The position numbers and the translations under genes were made by a program. From Burkholderiales bacterium UBA2459 (lineage in GTDB: Bacteria > Pseudomonadota > Gammaproteobacteria > Burkholderiales > Burkholderiaceae_E), in the NCBI GenBank assembly GCA_002342365.1, contig DDPV01000018.1:39635-95357 (forward strand): DNA of 55,723 nucleotides, in the 5' to 3' direction. The notes under the pieces are model-generated. The model was not told where the DNA came from. It searched no databases and saw nothing but the letters and a program-made list of their open reading frames with translations. How positions within the stretch are numbered: position 1 is the stretch's first letter; every line of letters begins with the position of its first letter. Of the stretch, positions 41,888 to 50,989 are shown in pieces.

Positions 41888-42960
41888 GGCGCACGCTGAT
41901 GCATGAAAATGCCGTGCGGCGATCGGCCCACCGCAATGCGTTGCACAATCCTGCCACTTGGCAAATCGAGCACCTGCACAGCGCGGGCAAAACGGCTGGT
42001 GACCCACATCGTTTTGAGATCGGCTGCGATTTCCATGCAATCGGGCCCACCGGGCACGGCGATGTTTGACACCACCCGCCATTGTTTCGTGTCGAGCAAG
42101 GAAATTGTGTTTTCGACCCGGTTGGACACATAAATATGTCGGCGGTCGCCAGCGCCGCGAAAGTTGTGGGCGCCTTTGCCGGTGGGAATACGGGCTATCA
42201 ACTGCCGCTGACGCCAGTCGAGCACCGCAACATGATCCTCGCCCATCACCCCGACCAAGGCATGCTGATCGTCGGCCGTGATGATCACTCCGGCAGCGAG
42301 CGCGCCAATGGACATTTTCCACACCATTTCCTGGCGGATCAAATCGATAAGCGCAAGCTCGCCTGAGTCTTGCAAAGTCACGAGCAGGCTACGACTGTCT
42401 GCCGAAAACCACAAATGACTGGGCGCTTTGGACAACGCAATCCGTTTTACCAGTTGAAAAGGATCGGCAGTACCGGGGCTGTAGCGGTACACATCAACCC
42501 GATCAAGCCTCAGCGCCGCGGTAGCAAACCATTTGCGGTCGGGTGAAAACCCGAGTTGGTAGGGATCGTCGATTTGACGGATTCTTTGCGTGATCTGTGC
42601 CCCAAGCGGATCGAAGATATGGAGCTCATTGCTCATCGCCGAAGCCACAATAAGCTGCGAGGCGTCCGGGGTTGGAAACAAATGATGCGGTTCCTTACCC
42701 ACGCCAACTTCGCGAAGCACGACCATTTTCGCCGGATCAATCAAACTGACAGTTGCATCGCGGGAATTGAGCACAAAGACCGGACCGCGGCTTTGTGTCG
42801 GATGGCCTGCGCTTTGCAAGGGGCCGGACTGGGACTTGGGCAAATCCCCAGCGTTGAACGACGGGAACGCGAAAAGATCATCAGCCAGACCCAAAGACCA
42901 TGCGCTGCCCGCAATTCCGGCAGCAGCCAAGAGCCTTGAGCGCGCCCGCGCACCACGCAC
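41878..42960 (-). CDS. Secreted YVTN-type beta-propeller protein
   Basis: The 360-residue protein starts with a basic signal peptide (RGARARSRLLAAAGIAGSAWSLGLA). It continues as repeated blades of about 40 residues of the YVTN/cytochrome-d1 kind, such as VFVLNSRDATVSLIDPAKM, IVASAMSNELHIFDPLG, HIYVSNRVENTISLLDTK and WVTSRFARAVQVLDLPSG. No haem or quinone site is apparent. The start is a GTG at 42960 with AGGGGG six bases upstream; a TTG at 43029 would lie only five bases from the divergent AEC gene and is unlikely. It heads the six-gene run that ends with the oxidoreductase at 34467. Confidence 0.86.
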   Translation of the reverse strand: MRGARARSRLLAAAGIAGSAWSLGLADDLFAFPSFNAGDLPKSQSGPLQSAGHPTQSRGPVFVLNSRDATVSLIDPAKMVVLREVGVGKEPHHLFPTPDASQLIVASAMSNELHIFDPLGAQITQRIRQIDDPYQLGFSPDRKWFATAALRLDRVDVYRYSPGTADPFQLVKRIALSKAPSHLWFSADSRSLLVTLQDSGELALIDLIRQEMVWKMSIGALAAGVIITADDQHALVGVMGEDHVAVLDWRQRQLIARIPTGKGAHNFRGAGDRRHIYVSNRVENTISLLDTKQWRVVSNIAVPGGPDCMEIAADLKTMWVTSRFARAVQVLDLPSGRIVQRIAVGRSPHGIFMHQRAPWL

Positions 42961-43034
42961 AATCAACCCCCTGCGATCTCGATTTTTGGAATGATCCGAT
43001 TGTAGCGAGGCTGGGCGTTTAAAATGCAAAGGCC

Positions 43035-44018
43035 ATGCTCACGGTGCTCGAAGTCACCCTCCCATTGTTCGGTCTGGTTTTTTGTGGCTTTTTCGGACAA
43101 CGATTGCGTCTGCTTCCCGAAGGGAGTGTCGACGCCTTAAACCGCTTTCTCTTTTACTTTGCGCTTCCCGCGATGCTCTTTAGGGCAATCGCCTTTCAAC
43201 CGCTGAGCGCCTTCACACAATGGTCCTTTCTTGCCGCATGGGTCATCAGCGCGCTTGCTTGCTTTACGCTTGCCTACGCCTTTGCAACCCGCTATCTCCA
43301 AAAAGCTCCGATGGCCGCGACCCTTACCGCCATGAATGTGACCCATCCCAACGTTGGCTATATGGGTTTGCCTTTGGCGCTGGAACTTGGCCGAGACTTT
43401 GTGCCGTTGATGGTGATCGCCATCTTGAGCGACCTTTTTGTTGTGGTGGTCTTGAGCATTGTTCTGCTTGAAATCCGTACCCGGAGCGCGGATGCGCAGA
43501 TATTTTCAGAGGCGCAAGGCTTTGGCCTTTACCGCGGCAGACCGGCTATGCGAAGCATCACGTTCACGGTGTTGCAAGGCCTGTCCCGATCGCCCTTGGT
43601 GATCGTGTCACTGCTGGGCTTGATCGTCTCAGTGCTTGCCCTCCCGGTGCCACCGCTTCTCGATCACTTCTCACGCCTTTTAGGGGCGGCCGCAGCACCG
43701 GTTGCCTTGTTTGCCATCGGCGCTTCCATCGGTCGTTCAGCGCTACGCCTGAATCGCTTCAGCGCCTCCATGGTGGGCTGGAAATTGCTGGTACACCCCT
43801 TGATTGCAGCAGGCGTATTGCTTTGCATGCCGAACATCGACAGCAAGGCGGTCGCGCTTGGCATCATGGCTGCTGCGCTGCCATCAGCGAGCAATACCTT
43901 CATTATCGGCAACCGCTACGGCGTGGATACCTCAGCCGTGGCGCAGTCGATTGTCGCAGGCAGCATGCTTGCCGTGCTGAGCGTCAGCGCCGTGATCGGA
44001 CTTACCGGATTACGTTAG
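43035..44018 (+). CDS. AEC family transporter
   Basis: The 327-residue protein has about ten membrane spans and the auxin-efflux-carrier pattern: LPLFGLVFCGFFGQRLRLL at the N terminus, MNVTHPNVGYMGLPLAL near residue 95, and the C-terminal LPSASNTFIIGNRYGVDTSAVAQSIV. Bacterial members are carboxylate or amino acid carriers. It starts at 43035 with a modest AAAGG and is divergent from the propeller gene by 74 bases. Its last 17 bases overlap the convergent hrpA stop. Confidence 0.9.
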   Translation: MLTVLEVTLPLFGLVFCGFFGQRLRLLPEGSVDALNRFLFYFALPAMLFRAIAFQPLSAFTQWSFLAAWVISALACFTLAYAFATRYLQKAPMAATLTAMNVTHPNVGYMGLPLALELGRDFVPLMVIAILSDLFVVVVLSIVLLEIRTRSADAQIFSEAQGFGLYRGRPAMRSITFTVLQGLSRSPLVIVSLLGLIVSVLALPVPPLLDHFSRLLGAAAAPVALFAIGASIGRSALRLNRFSASMVGWKLLVHPLIAAGVLLCMPNIDSKAVALGIMAAALPSASNTFIIGNRYGVDTSAVAQSIVAGSMLAVLSVSAVIGLTGLR

Positions 44019-47000
44019 CCTGCCACCATCGTTCCAAACGCTTGACCGATACCGGTATCGGCGTTTTCAGACTCTGAGCAAAAAGCGACACCCGAAGTTC
44101 TTGCAACATCCAGGCAAAGCGCTCCAGATTTTCATCATGCCTCCCACGCCTTGCGACAAGCGCCTTGCGATAGGGCGCCTCAACCCCCGCGAGTTGCTGC
44201 GTCAGTTCACGGTCGCGTTGCGGATCCAGGCGACATCGCTCGATGCGCTGGGCGATCGCTTGCAGGTACCGCGGGATATGGCTTAACTGAGAAGGCGCTG
44301 TCTGTTTTAAAAAATATTTCGGAAGCAAAAACTGCAGTTGCTGATCGATATCGACCTGAGCGCTGCTACCGCGCAGCTGCGGCAAACGCTTGGCAAGCTG
44401 CGAATACTCGGTAAGGATGCTCAACAACAAACGCGCAAGTTCCTGCCCGATAAGGCCGATTCGAGGTCGCACGGAGGCGCACAAGCTCTCAAAAGCTTGC
44501 ATCGAACGGGGTCGCTCACTGCCAAGACAGGCTCGTTGCAACAACGCATGGCAAAGATCCTCATGCAGCGATTTGGATGGGCCCCACTGGCTGTAAAGCA
44601 CCTCGATGCGTTGTCCGTCGGGCATTTGTTTGAGAAAAAAGCGCAAAGGCTCACGAAAATGGATCGCTAACAGGCGTATCACACCGGCTTCGTGTGCTGC
44701 CTGTGCCCTATCGAGATCGTCAAATACCTGCAGCCCCACCGCATCGCCGTGGTCAACAAGCGCTGGAAAGCCGATGATCAACTGGCCTTCGTGCCGAAGT
44801 TCCATCAGCTCGGGAAGGGTCTCAATAGTCCATTCCTTATAACGTTCGCTGGCATCAAAGGCGCTTGCGGAAACGATTGCTGGGCGCGCAAGCGACGAGC
44901 TCGATGCCTCAGCTCGATCCTTGGCCTCAGGTGCTGCCGATCGCGTCGCAACCTCAAGGCCTTGAAAGGCCGCTTGCAGCGCGGTCTGCGCGCGGGTTCC
45001 GAACTCGGCCTTCAGCTCAGCCAGGGACCGCGACTGAGCAAGTACCGCGCCGTGCTGATCAAGCAAGCGAAAATGCATAAGCAAATGCCTGGCTAATTGC
45101 TCCAGGCGGAAGTCATGCGGGCTCAAGCTTGCGCTCCCGTCTTCGCGCGCCTGCACAATGAGCGCTTCAATCAAACCCCTGCGCGCCGATCCCTGAGGCG
45201 CTGACTGCCCCTGCAGGCTGAGAAAACGATCGACCCAGGCTTGCAAAGGCACCAAATTGCGTCGCAAGCGTTGCGGCAGCGACTTCATGAGTGCGAGCAC
45301 TTTTTCAGGCAGCAAGCCGGGAACCAACCATTCGCATTGCAACTCATCGACTTGCGAAAGCAAGGCAAGCGGAACCCCTAAGGTCACGCCGTCGTCGGTG
45401 GCTCCGGGCTCAAAGCGATAGGCAAGATCGAGCGCAAGTCCGCGGCTGCGCCACAAACGCGGAAAGCGCGCATCGTCAAGCCCGTCGATCTGCTTGCGTA
45501 GCAGCGCCTCCCTGGGCAAGCAAAGCAGGCTGGGATCGTCTTTTGAAGCTTTGTGCCACCATTGCTCGAGCTGCTGGCCGGTGCAAACCTGAGCCGGAAT
45601 ACGCTGGTCAAACCATGCGTGAAGCAAATGCAGGTCCGCGATCACATCGGGGCGCCGCATCTTTTGTTCGAGTTGCTGGGCCTCCAGCATCAAGCGCCGG
45701 TTGTGCTGCATGAAGGGCAGGTTTGAATCCCAGTCCAGGTTGACCAGCGCCTCGCGGATCAGAATCTCTCGGGCCAAGGCCGGATCCCGATGCGCATAGT
45801 GCACCCGACGCTGCGCGTACAGAACCAAGCCGTACAAGCTCGCTTTTTCAAAGGCGACAACCTGTGCGGCTTTCTTTTCCCAGTGCGGATCTGACCAGCT
45901 TCGGCGCAACAAATGCGCAGCTCCTCGCTCAACCCAGGTCGGATCGATCCGCGCCAGCGTCCGCGCGTACACACGCGTCGTTTCAACAACCTCGGCTGCC
46001 ACAACCCAGCGTGGCGTTTTGCGCTGCAAGACCGATCCGGGGTGAATCAAAAAACGCGTTTCATGTGCCCCGCTGTACTGGGTTGACTCGCCCGAACAAA
46101 ATCCGACATGACCCAGCAACCCTGAAAGCAAGGCCTGATGAACCGCCCCGTAGCGGGCATCGTCGCTGCCGCTGAACGCTTTGGGTTGAAGCTGCAGTTC
46201 GGCCAGTGATTGTTCAAGTTGTTGATACACATCTGCCCATTCGCGCAGCCGTCGCGGATTGATGAACTCGCGCTGCCACTGACGCTCGCGTTGCCGCTTT
46301 GAGGCATGCGCTGGGGTTCCGGCGCCCGTATCCGCTACAAAGACATAATCCCAAAGCTTGATCCAACTCAAAAAATCAGAGCGATCGTCCTGGAACCGGC
46401 GATGCTGTTCATCGGCAGCCTGCTGCTGATCAATCGGGCGCTCTCGCGGATCCTGCACCGACAAAGCACTGGCGATAATCATCACGTCACGCAAGCATTG
46501 AAACTCGTGGCCGGCAAGCAGCATGCGGCCGATCCGCGGATCAAGCGGCAGCCTCGCAAGGCGCACGCCAAGCGGCGTGAGCTCGCCTTGCTCATCGATG
46601 GCGCCAAGCTCGTGAAGACTTGCCAGCCCGTCGGCAATCGCCTTGGCTTGTGGCGGATCGAGAAAAGGAAACTCATGCAGTGCGCCCAGCCGCAAGGCCT
46701 TCATGCGCAAAACCACCCCAGCTAGCGACACCCTCAAAATCTCCGGATCGGTGAATCGCGGCCGCGAAAGGAAGTCCTCTTCGCTATAAAGCCGCACACA
46801 AATGCCGTGCATCACACGGCCGCATCGACCGGCACGCTGGTTGGCCGAAGCCTGGGAGACGGATTCGATTTGCAACTGCTCGAGCTTGCCGCGGAATCGA
46901 TAACGCTTCACCCGCGCCACGCCGCTGTCAATCACGTATCGGATGCCAGGCACCGTCAGCGAAGTCTCCGCAACATTGGTGGCCAGAACGACTCGGCGTC

Positions 47001-47943
47001 CGGAAGGACCCGCAAACACCCTTTGCTGATCGCTTGCCGAAAGCCTTGCAAACAAGGGCAGGATTTCAACCGGGGCCGTGCCGAGCACCCGCCGAAGTCC
47101 CGAGCGTTCGCCGGCGTTGGCTGCCCTTGCGGCTACCCCGCGCAAATGCTCGGCAACTTCGCGAATTTCGCGCTCACCGGGCAAAAACACCAGCACATCG
47201 CCATCGGCCTCCCGCCACAAACTTTCAAGTACCGATTCGATCTGCTCCGCCAGATCCATTTCTTCGGACTCGGGAGGCGGCTGATAGCGAATGTCAACCG
47301 GATAGGTGCGACCCGAGACTTCGATCACCGGTGCAGCTTTTGCGCCGGGCAAGGTAAAGTGCGCAGCCAAGCGTGCGGCGTCGATGGTGGCTGAAGTGAT
47401 GATGAGCTTCAAATCCTGACGACGCGGACCAAGGATCAAGCGCTTGAGGTAACCCAGCAGAAAGTCGATGTTGAGACTACGTTCGTGCGCCTCATCGATG
47501 ATCAGGGTGTCGTAGGCCCTTAACTGCGGATCGGTTTGCGTCTCAGCAAGCAAGATTCCGTCGGTCATCAGCTTGATCCGCGCTCCGGGCGCAAGACTTT
47601 CCTGAAACCGAATTTTATAGCCCACATGGCAGCCAAGCGGCGTGCCTAGCTCTTCGGCAATCCGTTTGGCAACCGTGGTTGCCGCCAGGCGTCGCGGCTG
47701 CGTGTGCCCGATCAATGCCTGCTTTCCACGCCCGGCAAGTGCACAGATTTTCGGCAGTTGGGTCGTCTTGCCGGAACCGGTCTCCCCGCAGACGATCACA
47801 ACCGGGTTATCCCGGATACAGCTTGCCAGTTCCTCTCGCCGACCGCTTACCGGAAGCGACTCGGGAAAATGCAGCTCGGGCCAGGGCCTGAAAGGATCGG
47901 GTTGACGGCCGGGCCGCTCAATCTGCCGCGGAGGTGAAGGCAT
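44002..47943 (-). CDS. hrpA: ATP-dependent RNA helicase HrpA
   Basis: HrpA is a large DEAH-box helicase acting on mRNA and stalled ribosomes. The 1313-residue protein is near the Escherichia coli length (1300). It shows Walker A GETGSGKTTQLPK near 53-65, DEAH in LIIDEAHERSLN, ANVAETSLTVPGIRYVIDSG, the QRAGRCGR motif, HA2 and OB domains, and the C-terminal DUF3418-type region. I chose the ATG at 47943, so the gene starts 26 bases inside the ferredoxin-reductase gene; a longer upstream frame is shadow sequence. No strong ribosome-binding site is visible, so coupling to that gene is likely. Confidence 0.94.
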   Translation of the reverse strand: MPSPPRQIERPGRQPDPFRPWPELHFPESLPVSGRREELASCIRDNPVVIVCGETGSGKTTQLPKICALAGRGKQALIGHTQPRRLAATTVAKRIAEELGTPLGCHVGYKIRFQESLAPGARIKLMTDGILLAETQTDPQLRAYDTLIIDEAHERSLNIDFLLGYLKRLILGPRRQDLKLIITSATIDAARLAAHFTLPGAKAAPVIEVSGRTYPVDIRYQPPPESEEMDLAEQIESVLESLWREADGDVLVFLPGEREIREVAEHLRGVAARAANAGERSGLRRVLGTAPVEILPLFARLSASDQQRVFAGPSGRRVVLATNVAETSLTVPGIRYVIDSGVARVKRYRFRGKLEQLQIESVSQASANQRAGRCGRVMHGICVRLYSEEDFLSRPRFTDPEILRVSLAGVVLRMKALRLGALHEFPFLDPPQAKAIADGLASLHELGAIDEQGELTPLGVRLARLPLDPRIGRMLLAGHEFQCLRDVMIIASALSVQDPRERPIDQQQAADEQHRRFQDDRSDFLSWIKLWDYVFVADTGAGTPAHASKRQRERQWQREFINPRRLREWADVYQQLEQSLAELQLQPKAFSGSDDARYGAVHQALLSGLLGHVGFCSGESTQYSGAHETRFLIHPGSVLQRKTPRWVVAAEVVETTRVYARTLARIDPTWVERGAAHLLRRSWSDPHWEKKAAQVVAFEKASLYGLVLYAQRRVHYAHRDPALAREILIREALVNLDWDSNLPFMQHNRRLMLEAQQLEQKMRRPDVIADLHLLHAWFDQRIPAQVCTGQQLEQWWHKASKDDPSLLCLPREALLRKQIDGLDDARFPRLWRSRGLALDLAYRFEPGATDDGVTLGVPLALLSQVDELQCEWLVPGLLPEKVLALMKSLPQRLRRNLVPLQAWVDRFLSLQGQSAPQGSARRGLIEALIVQAREDGSASLSPHDFRLEQLARHLLMHFRLLDQHGAVLAQSRSLAELKAEFGTRAQTALQAAFQGLEVATRSAAPEAKDRAEASSSSLARPAIVSASAFDASERYKEWTIETLPELMELRHEGQLIIGFPALVDHGDAVGLQVFDDLDRAQAAHEAGVIRLLAIHFREPLRFFLKQMPDGQRIEVLYSQWGPSKSLHEDLCHALLQRACLGSERPRSMQAFESLCASVRPRIGLIGQELARLLLSILTEYSQLAKRLPQLRGSSAQVDIDQQLQFLLPKYFLKQTAPSQLSHIPRYLQAIAQRIERCRLDPQRDRELTQQLAGVEAPYRKALVARRGRHDENLERFAWMLQELRVSLFAQSLKTPIPVSVKRLERWWQANVIR

Positions 47944-48946
47944 CGGCAAAAAAGAGCTTGGGATCAAGGCTGCAACGCTCAACGAAGTCCCTGCGCGCAG
48001 CGTCGACCATGACCGGAGCGCCGCAGGCGTAGACCTCAAAATTCGACAAATCCGGAAAATCGTCGATCACCGCCTGATGGACCCATCCGCTGCGGCCCTG
48101 CCAGCCGTCCTCTGCCCATGCGTCGGATATCACCGGAACAAAGCGCAAGTAAGGCAAATCAACAGCCCAACGCTCGCAGATCGCTTGCTGATAAAGGTCC
48201 TTCGGACGCCGGCCACCCCAGTAAAGATACATCGGCCGTTCAATCGATTTCATCCGGGCATGCTCGACGATCGCCTTGATCGGCGCAAAGCCGGTACCGC
48301 TGGCGAGCAAAATCATGGGCTTGGCGCTGTCTTCGCGCAGAAAAAAGCTGCCCATCGGACCCTCGAAGCGCAAGATATCCTTTTCCTTGATGCGTGTTGA
48401 ACCTGTACCAAAAAGCGGATCGGTGAACTTGCCTCCCGGCATATGTCGGACATGCAGCTCGATTGCATCGCCGGCATCAGGCGCACTGGCCATTGAATAA
48501 GCGCGCCTTGAGCCGTCGCGCATCAGGATCTCCAAATACTGCCCCGCCAGGTACTTCAGGCGCTCGTTGGCGGGCAATTGCAAGCGCAAAATCGCCACAT
48601 CATCCAGGGGCTTTTCAATCGAGGCGACGCGGCAGGGCATTTTGCGAACCGGGATGTCAGACAGGGCTGCGATCGTCCGGCACTCCAGCCGTAAATCACT
48701 GCTAGCCCGCGAGCAGCAGGTCAGCAAGTAGCCCTGCGATGCTTCGTCAGTTTTCAGCGCCGAGGGCTGATGCGCAGCTTGATCCCAGTTCCCCTCCAAA
48801 GCCTTAGCCTTGCATGAACCGCAAGCTCCGTCTTTGCATCCGTAAGGCAACACGATGCCCTGGCGCAAGGCAGCCTCGAGCAGCGTTTCATCGGCTTCGG
48901 CCATAAACTGCTTGCCGGCAGGTTCAATCGTGACGGTCCATGTCAT
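47918..48946 (-). CDS. 2Fe-2S ferredoxin-NAD(P)H reductase, CDP-6-deoxy-glucoseen reductase-like
   Basis: The 342-residue flavoprotein has an N-terminal plant-type ferredoxin domain with C37-x4-C42-x2-C45 and C77, then an FAD domain (RAYSMASAP) and an NAD(P) domain (LASGTGFAPIKAIVEHA). It therefore moves electrons from NAD(P)H through FAD to the 2Fe-2S centre. In Burkholderiales this type is often annotated as CDP-6-deoxy-delta-3,4-glucoseen reductase, but no deoxysugar genes lie nearby, so the partner is probably another oxygenase or radical enzyme. It is divergent from the epimerase-like gene by 27 bases. Confidence 0.88.
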   Translation of the reverse strand: MTWTVTIEPAGKQFMAEADETLLEAALRQGIVLPYGCKDGACGSCKAKALEGNWDQAAHQPSALKTDEASQGYLLTCCSRASSDLRLECRTIAALSDIPVRKMPCRVASIEKPLDDVAILRLQLPANERLKYLAGQYLEILMRDGSRRAYSMASAPDAGDAIELHVRHMPGGKFTDPLFGTGSTRIKEKDILRFEGPMGSFFLREDSAKPMILLASGTGFAPIKAIVEHARMKSIERPMYLYWGGRRPKDLYQQAICERWAVDLPYLRFVPVISDAWAEDGWQGRSGWVHQAVIDDFPDLSNFEVYACGAPVMVDAARRDFVERCSLDPKLFFADAFTSAAD

Positions 48947-48973
48947 AACAAATCTCGTTTAGGAAGTGATTGG

Positions 48974-49993
48974 ATGAGGCATTCAAATCTTCGCTTGGCG
49001 CCGAATTATCCCTCGCCTGCTCGATTGTTGATTCTCGGATGTGGCGATGTCGGGCTGCGGCTGATTCGCTGGTTGCGACAAAGGCATCCTCCGCAGCGCT
49101 TGCAAATCCTTGCCAGCGCCCGTCGCAACGCGCAAGCGCATGCGATTCGCGAGGCCGGCGCGATGGCCTTGACTCTTGACTTCGATGACCCGAAAACCTT
49201 GCATCGATTGACAGCGCTGGCATCGTGGATCGTTGTACTTGTCCCACCCTCGGATCGATCAGCGTCAACCGATCAAAGGGCACAACGCATCATTGCCGGT
49301 CTGAGTCGAACTGGCGGGCTTTTTCTGGCTTCAGGCACACGCGGCATTCCGATGCAGCCCAAGGCCTTGACGCCGGCAAAGCCCGCCTGGCCTGCTGCGG
49401 TGCCAAAGCTGCTCTACATCAGCACCACCGGCGTGTTTGGTGACTGGAACGGCGCCTGGATCGACGAGACCGCCAAGGCATGCGCCACGCAAGCACGCAG
49501 CCTGCGCCGTCTTCACGCTGAGCTTCAGTTTCGCCAGCGGTGTTTCGCGGTAAGGCTGCGCGTTCCAGGGATCTACGCTGAGGACCGGCTGCCGCTTGCA
49601 CGGATCCGCGATGCAAAGCCCTGTTTGCAACACGACGAGGATGGCTACAGTAATCATATTCATGCGGATGATCTGGCCTACCTCTTGTGGCTTTGCCTGT
49701 TCCGCGCCCCGGCGTCGCGTTTGTATGCGCTGGTGGATAACGAACCGCTGAAGATGGGCCAGTGGTTCGACCACATCGCCAAGCGCCACGCTTTGCCGCC
49801 AGTGCCCCGCTTATCGCGTCTGGAGGTTCAGTCGGCTGTAAGTCCGATGATGTGGTCTTTCATGCAGGAGTCGCGCCGCATTCGCAACCTGCGCATGCGC
49901 CGGGAGATTCAGCCAAGGCTCAAGGCGCCCTGCGCAACGACCTTTTTGGATGAGGCGCTGGCGATCTCGGAGCCGCGAAACAAGCCCGATTAG
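48974..49993 (+). CDS. NAD(P)-binding SDR/epimerase-like protein
   Basis: The 339-residue protein has a Rossmann N terminus (LLILGCGDVGLRLIRWL near residue 18) and the extended-SDR pattern of YeeZ-like proteins. A substrate strand LLYISTTGVFGDWNGAWIDE appears near 150 with an atypical STTGVFGD in place of the usual active-site triplet. RLRVPGIYAEDRLPLARI and HADDLAYLLWL follow. YeeZ-type proteins are not experimentally assigned. The start at 48974 leaves 27 bases to the divergent reductase. Confidence 0.85.
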   Translation: MRHSNLRLAPNYPSPARLLILGCGDVGLRLIRWLRQRHPPQRLQILASARRNAQAHAIREAGAMALTLDFDDPKTLHRLTALASWIVVLVPPSDRSASTDQRAQRIIAGLSRTGGLFLASGTRGIPMQPKALTPAKPAWPAAVPKLLYISTTGVFGDWNGAWIDETAKACATQARSLRRLHAELQFRQRCFAVRLRVPGIYAEDRLPLARIRDAKPCLQHDEDGYSNHIHADDLAYLLWLCLFRAPASRLYALVDNEPLKMGQWFDHIAKRHALPPVPRLSRLEVQSAVSPMMWSFMQESRRIRNLRMRREIQPRLKAPCATTFLDEALAISEPRNKPD

Positions 49994-50023
49994 GGCCTAC
50001 AATCGCGCGACGCGAAACCCATC

Positions 50024-50989
50024 ATGATCAACGCTTTTTCCCTTGAACAGGGCCGATTGCAGCAGGTGCAAATCGATGCCTTGGAGGACCTCCTGCGCTG
50101 CAAGCCGGTGTGGGTGGATTTTGTCGACGCCACCGACGAAGAGCACGCCTGGGCTGAACAGGTGTTCGGATTTCGGCTCCCAGATGAGGCCGATTCGGGC
50201 GATATTGAGGCAAGCGCGCGTTTTTTCGAAGAGCCCGAGGGCGAGCTGCATATCCGCACCGACTTCATCTTGCAGGACGACGAAGCGGGCAGCGAAAACG
50301 TCCGGGTTGCCTTCGTCATCCGTAACGAGATCCTGTTTTCGGTTCACCGTGAGGATTTGCCGGTGTTTCGCCTGCTGCGCATGCGCGCCCGCCGCCAACC
50401 CGGCTACGTCGGCGACGCGAAAGATGTGTTGCTGGAACTGTATTCGGTGGACGTCGAATACTCAGCCGATGCGCTGGAGGACATGTACGAACGGCTTGAT
50501 GAGTTTTCCCGGCGGGTGCTCGATGACGAGCTCAACGACAGCGTCGCTGCCTCGATTTTGGCGAGCATCGCCAAAGAGGAAGACTTGAATGGGCGCATCC
50601 GCCGCAACGTGATGGACACCCGACGCGCGGTGTCGTTTCTGATGCGGGCGCGCCTGTTAAGCGCCGATCAGTTTGAAGACGCCCGTCAAATTTTGCGCGA
50701 CATCGATTCGCTGGATAGTCATACCGAGTTCTTGTTTGACAAGCTCAACTTCTTGATGGACGCAACCATCGGTTTTGTGAACATCAACCAAAACAAGATC
50801 ATCAAAATCTTCTCGGTGGCCTCGGTGGCGATGTTGCCACCCACGCTGATTGCCAGCATTTACGGGATGAACTTTCAATACATGCCCGAACTTGGAAAAG
50901 AGTGGGGCTATCCGTTTGCACTGGGCTTGATGGTCGTTTCGGTGGTCGTTCCCTTCTGGTGGTTCCGCAGCAAAGGCTGGCTGCGTTGA
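50024..50989 (+). CDS. corA: Magnesium/cobalt transporter CorA
   Basis: CorA is the pentameric Mg2+ channel of the inner membrane. The 321-residue protein has a large acidic cytoplasmic N-terminal domain, a long stalk helix and two C-terminal membrane spans with the selectivity motif YGMN at 280-283, followed by the conserved acidic loop MPELGKEWGYPF. Sequence around RDIDSLDSHTEFLFDKLNFLMDATIGFVNINQNKIIKIF matches the family pattern closely. It starts 30 bases after the SDR-like stop. The downstream transporter overlaps its stop codon. Confidence 0.95.
   Translation: MINAFSLEQGRLQQVQIDALEDLLRCKPVWVDFVDATDEEHAWAEQVFGFRLPDEADSGDIEASARFFEEPEGELHIRTDFILQDDEAGSENVRVAFVIRNEILFSVHREDLPVFRLLRMRARRQPGYVGDAKDVLLELYSVDVEYSADALEDMYERLDEFSRRVLDDELNDSVAASILASIAKEEDLNGRIRRNVMDTRRAVSFLMRARLLSADQFEDARQILRDIDSLDSHTEFLFDKLNFLMDATIGFVNINQNKIIKIFSVASVAMLPPTLIASIYGMNFQYMPELGKEWGYPFALGLMVVSVVVPFWWFRSKGWLR

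Noticed and set aside
41888..42322. Upstream extension of the polysaccharide deacetylase reading frame
   Set aside because: The extension only shadows the propeller gene in another frame; the hydrophobic signal region and family similarity begin after 41887.
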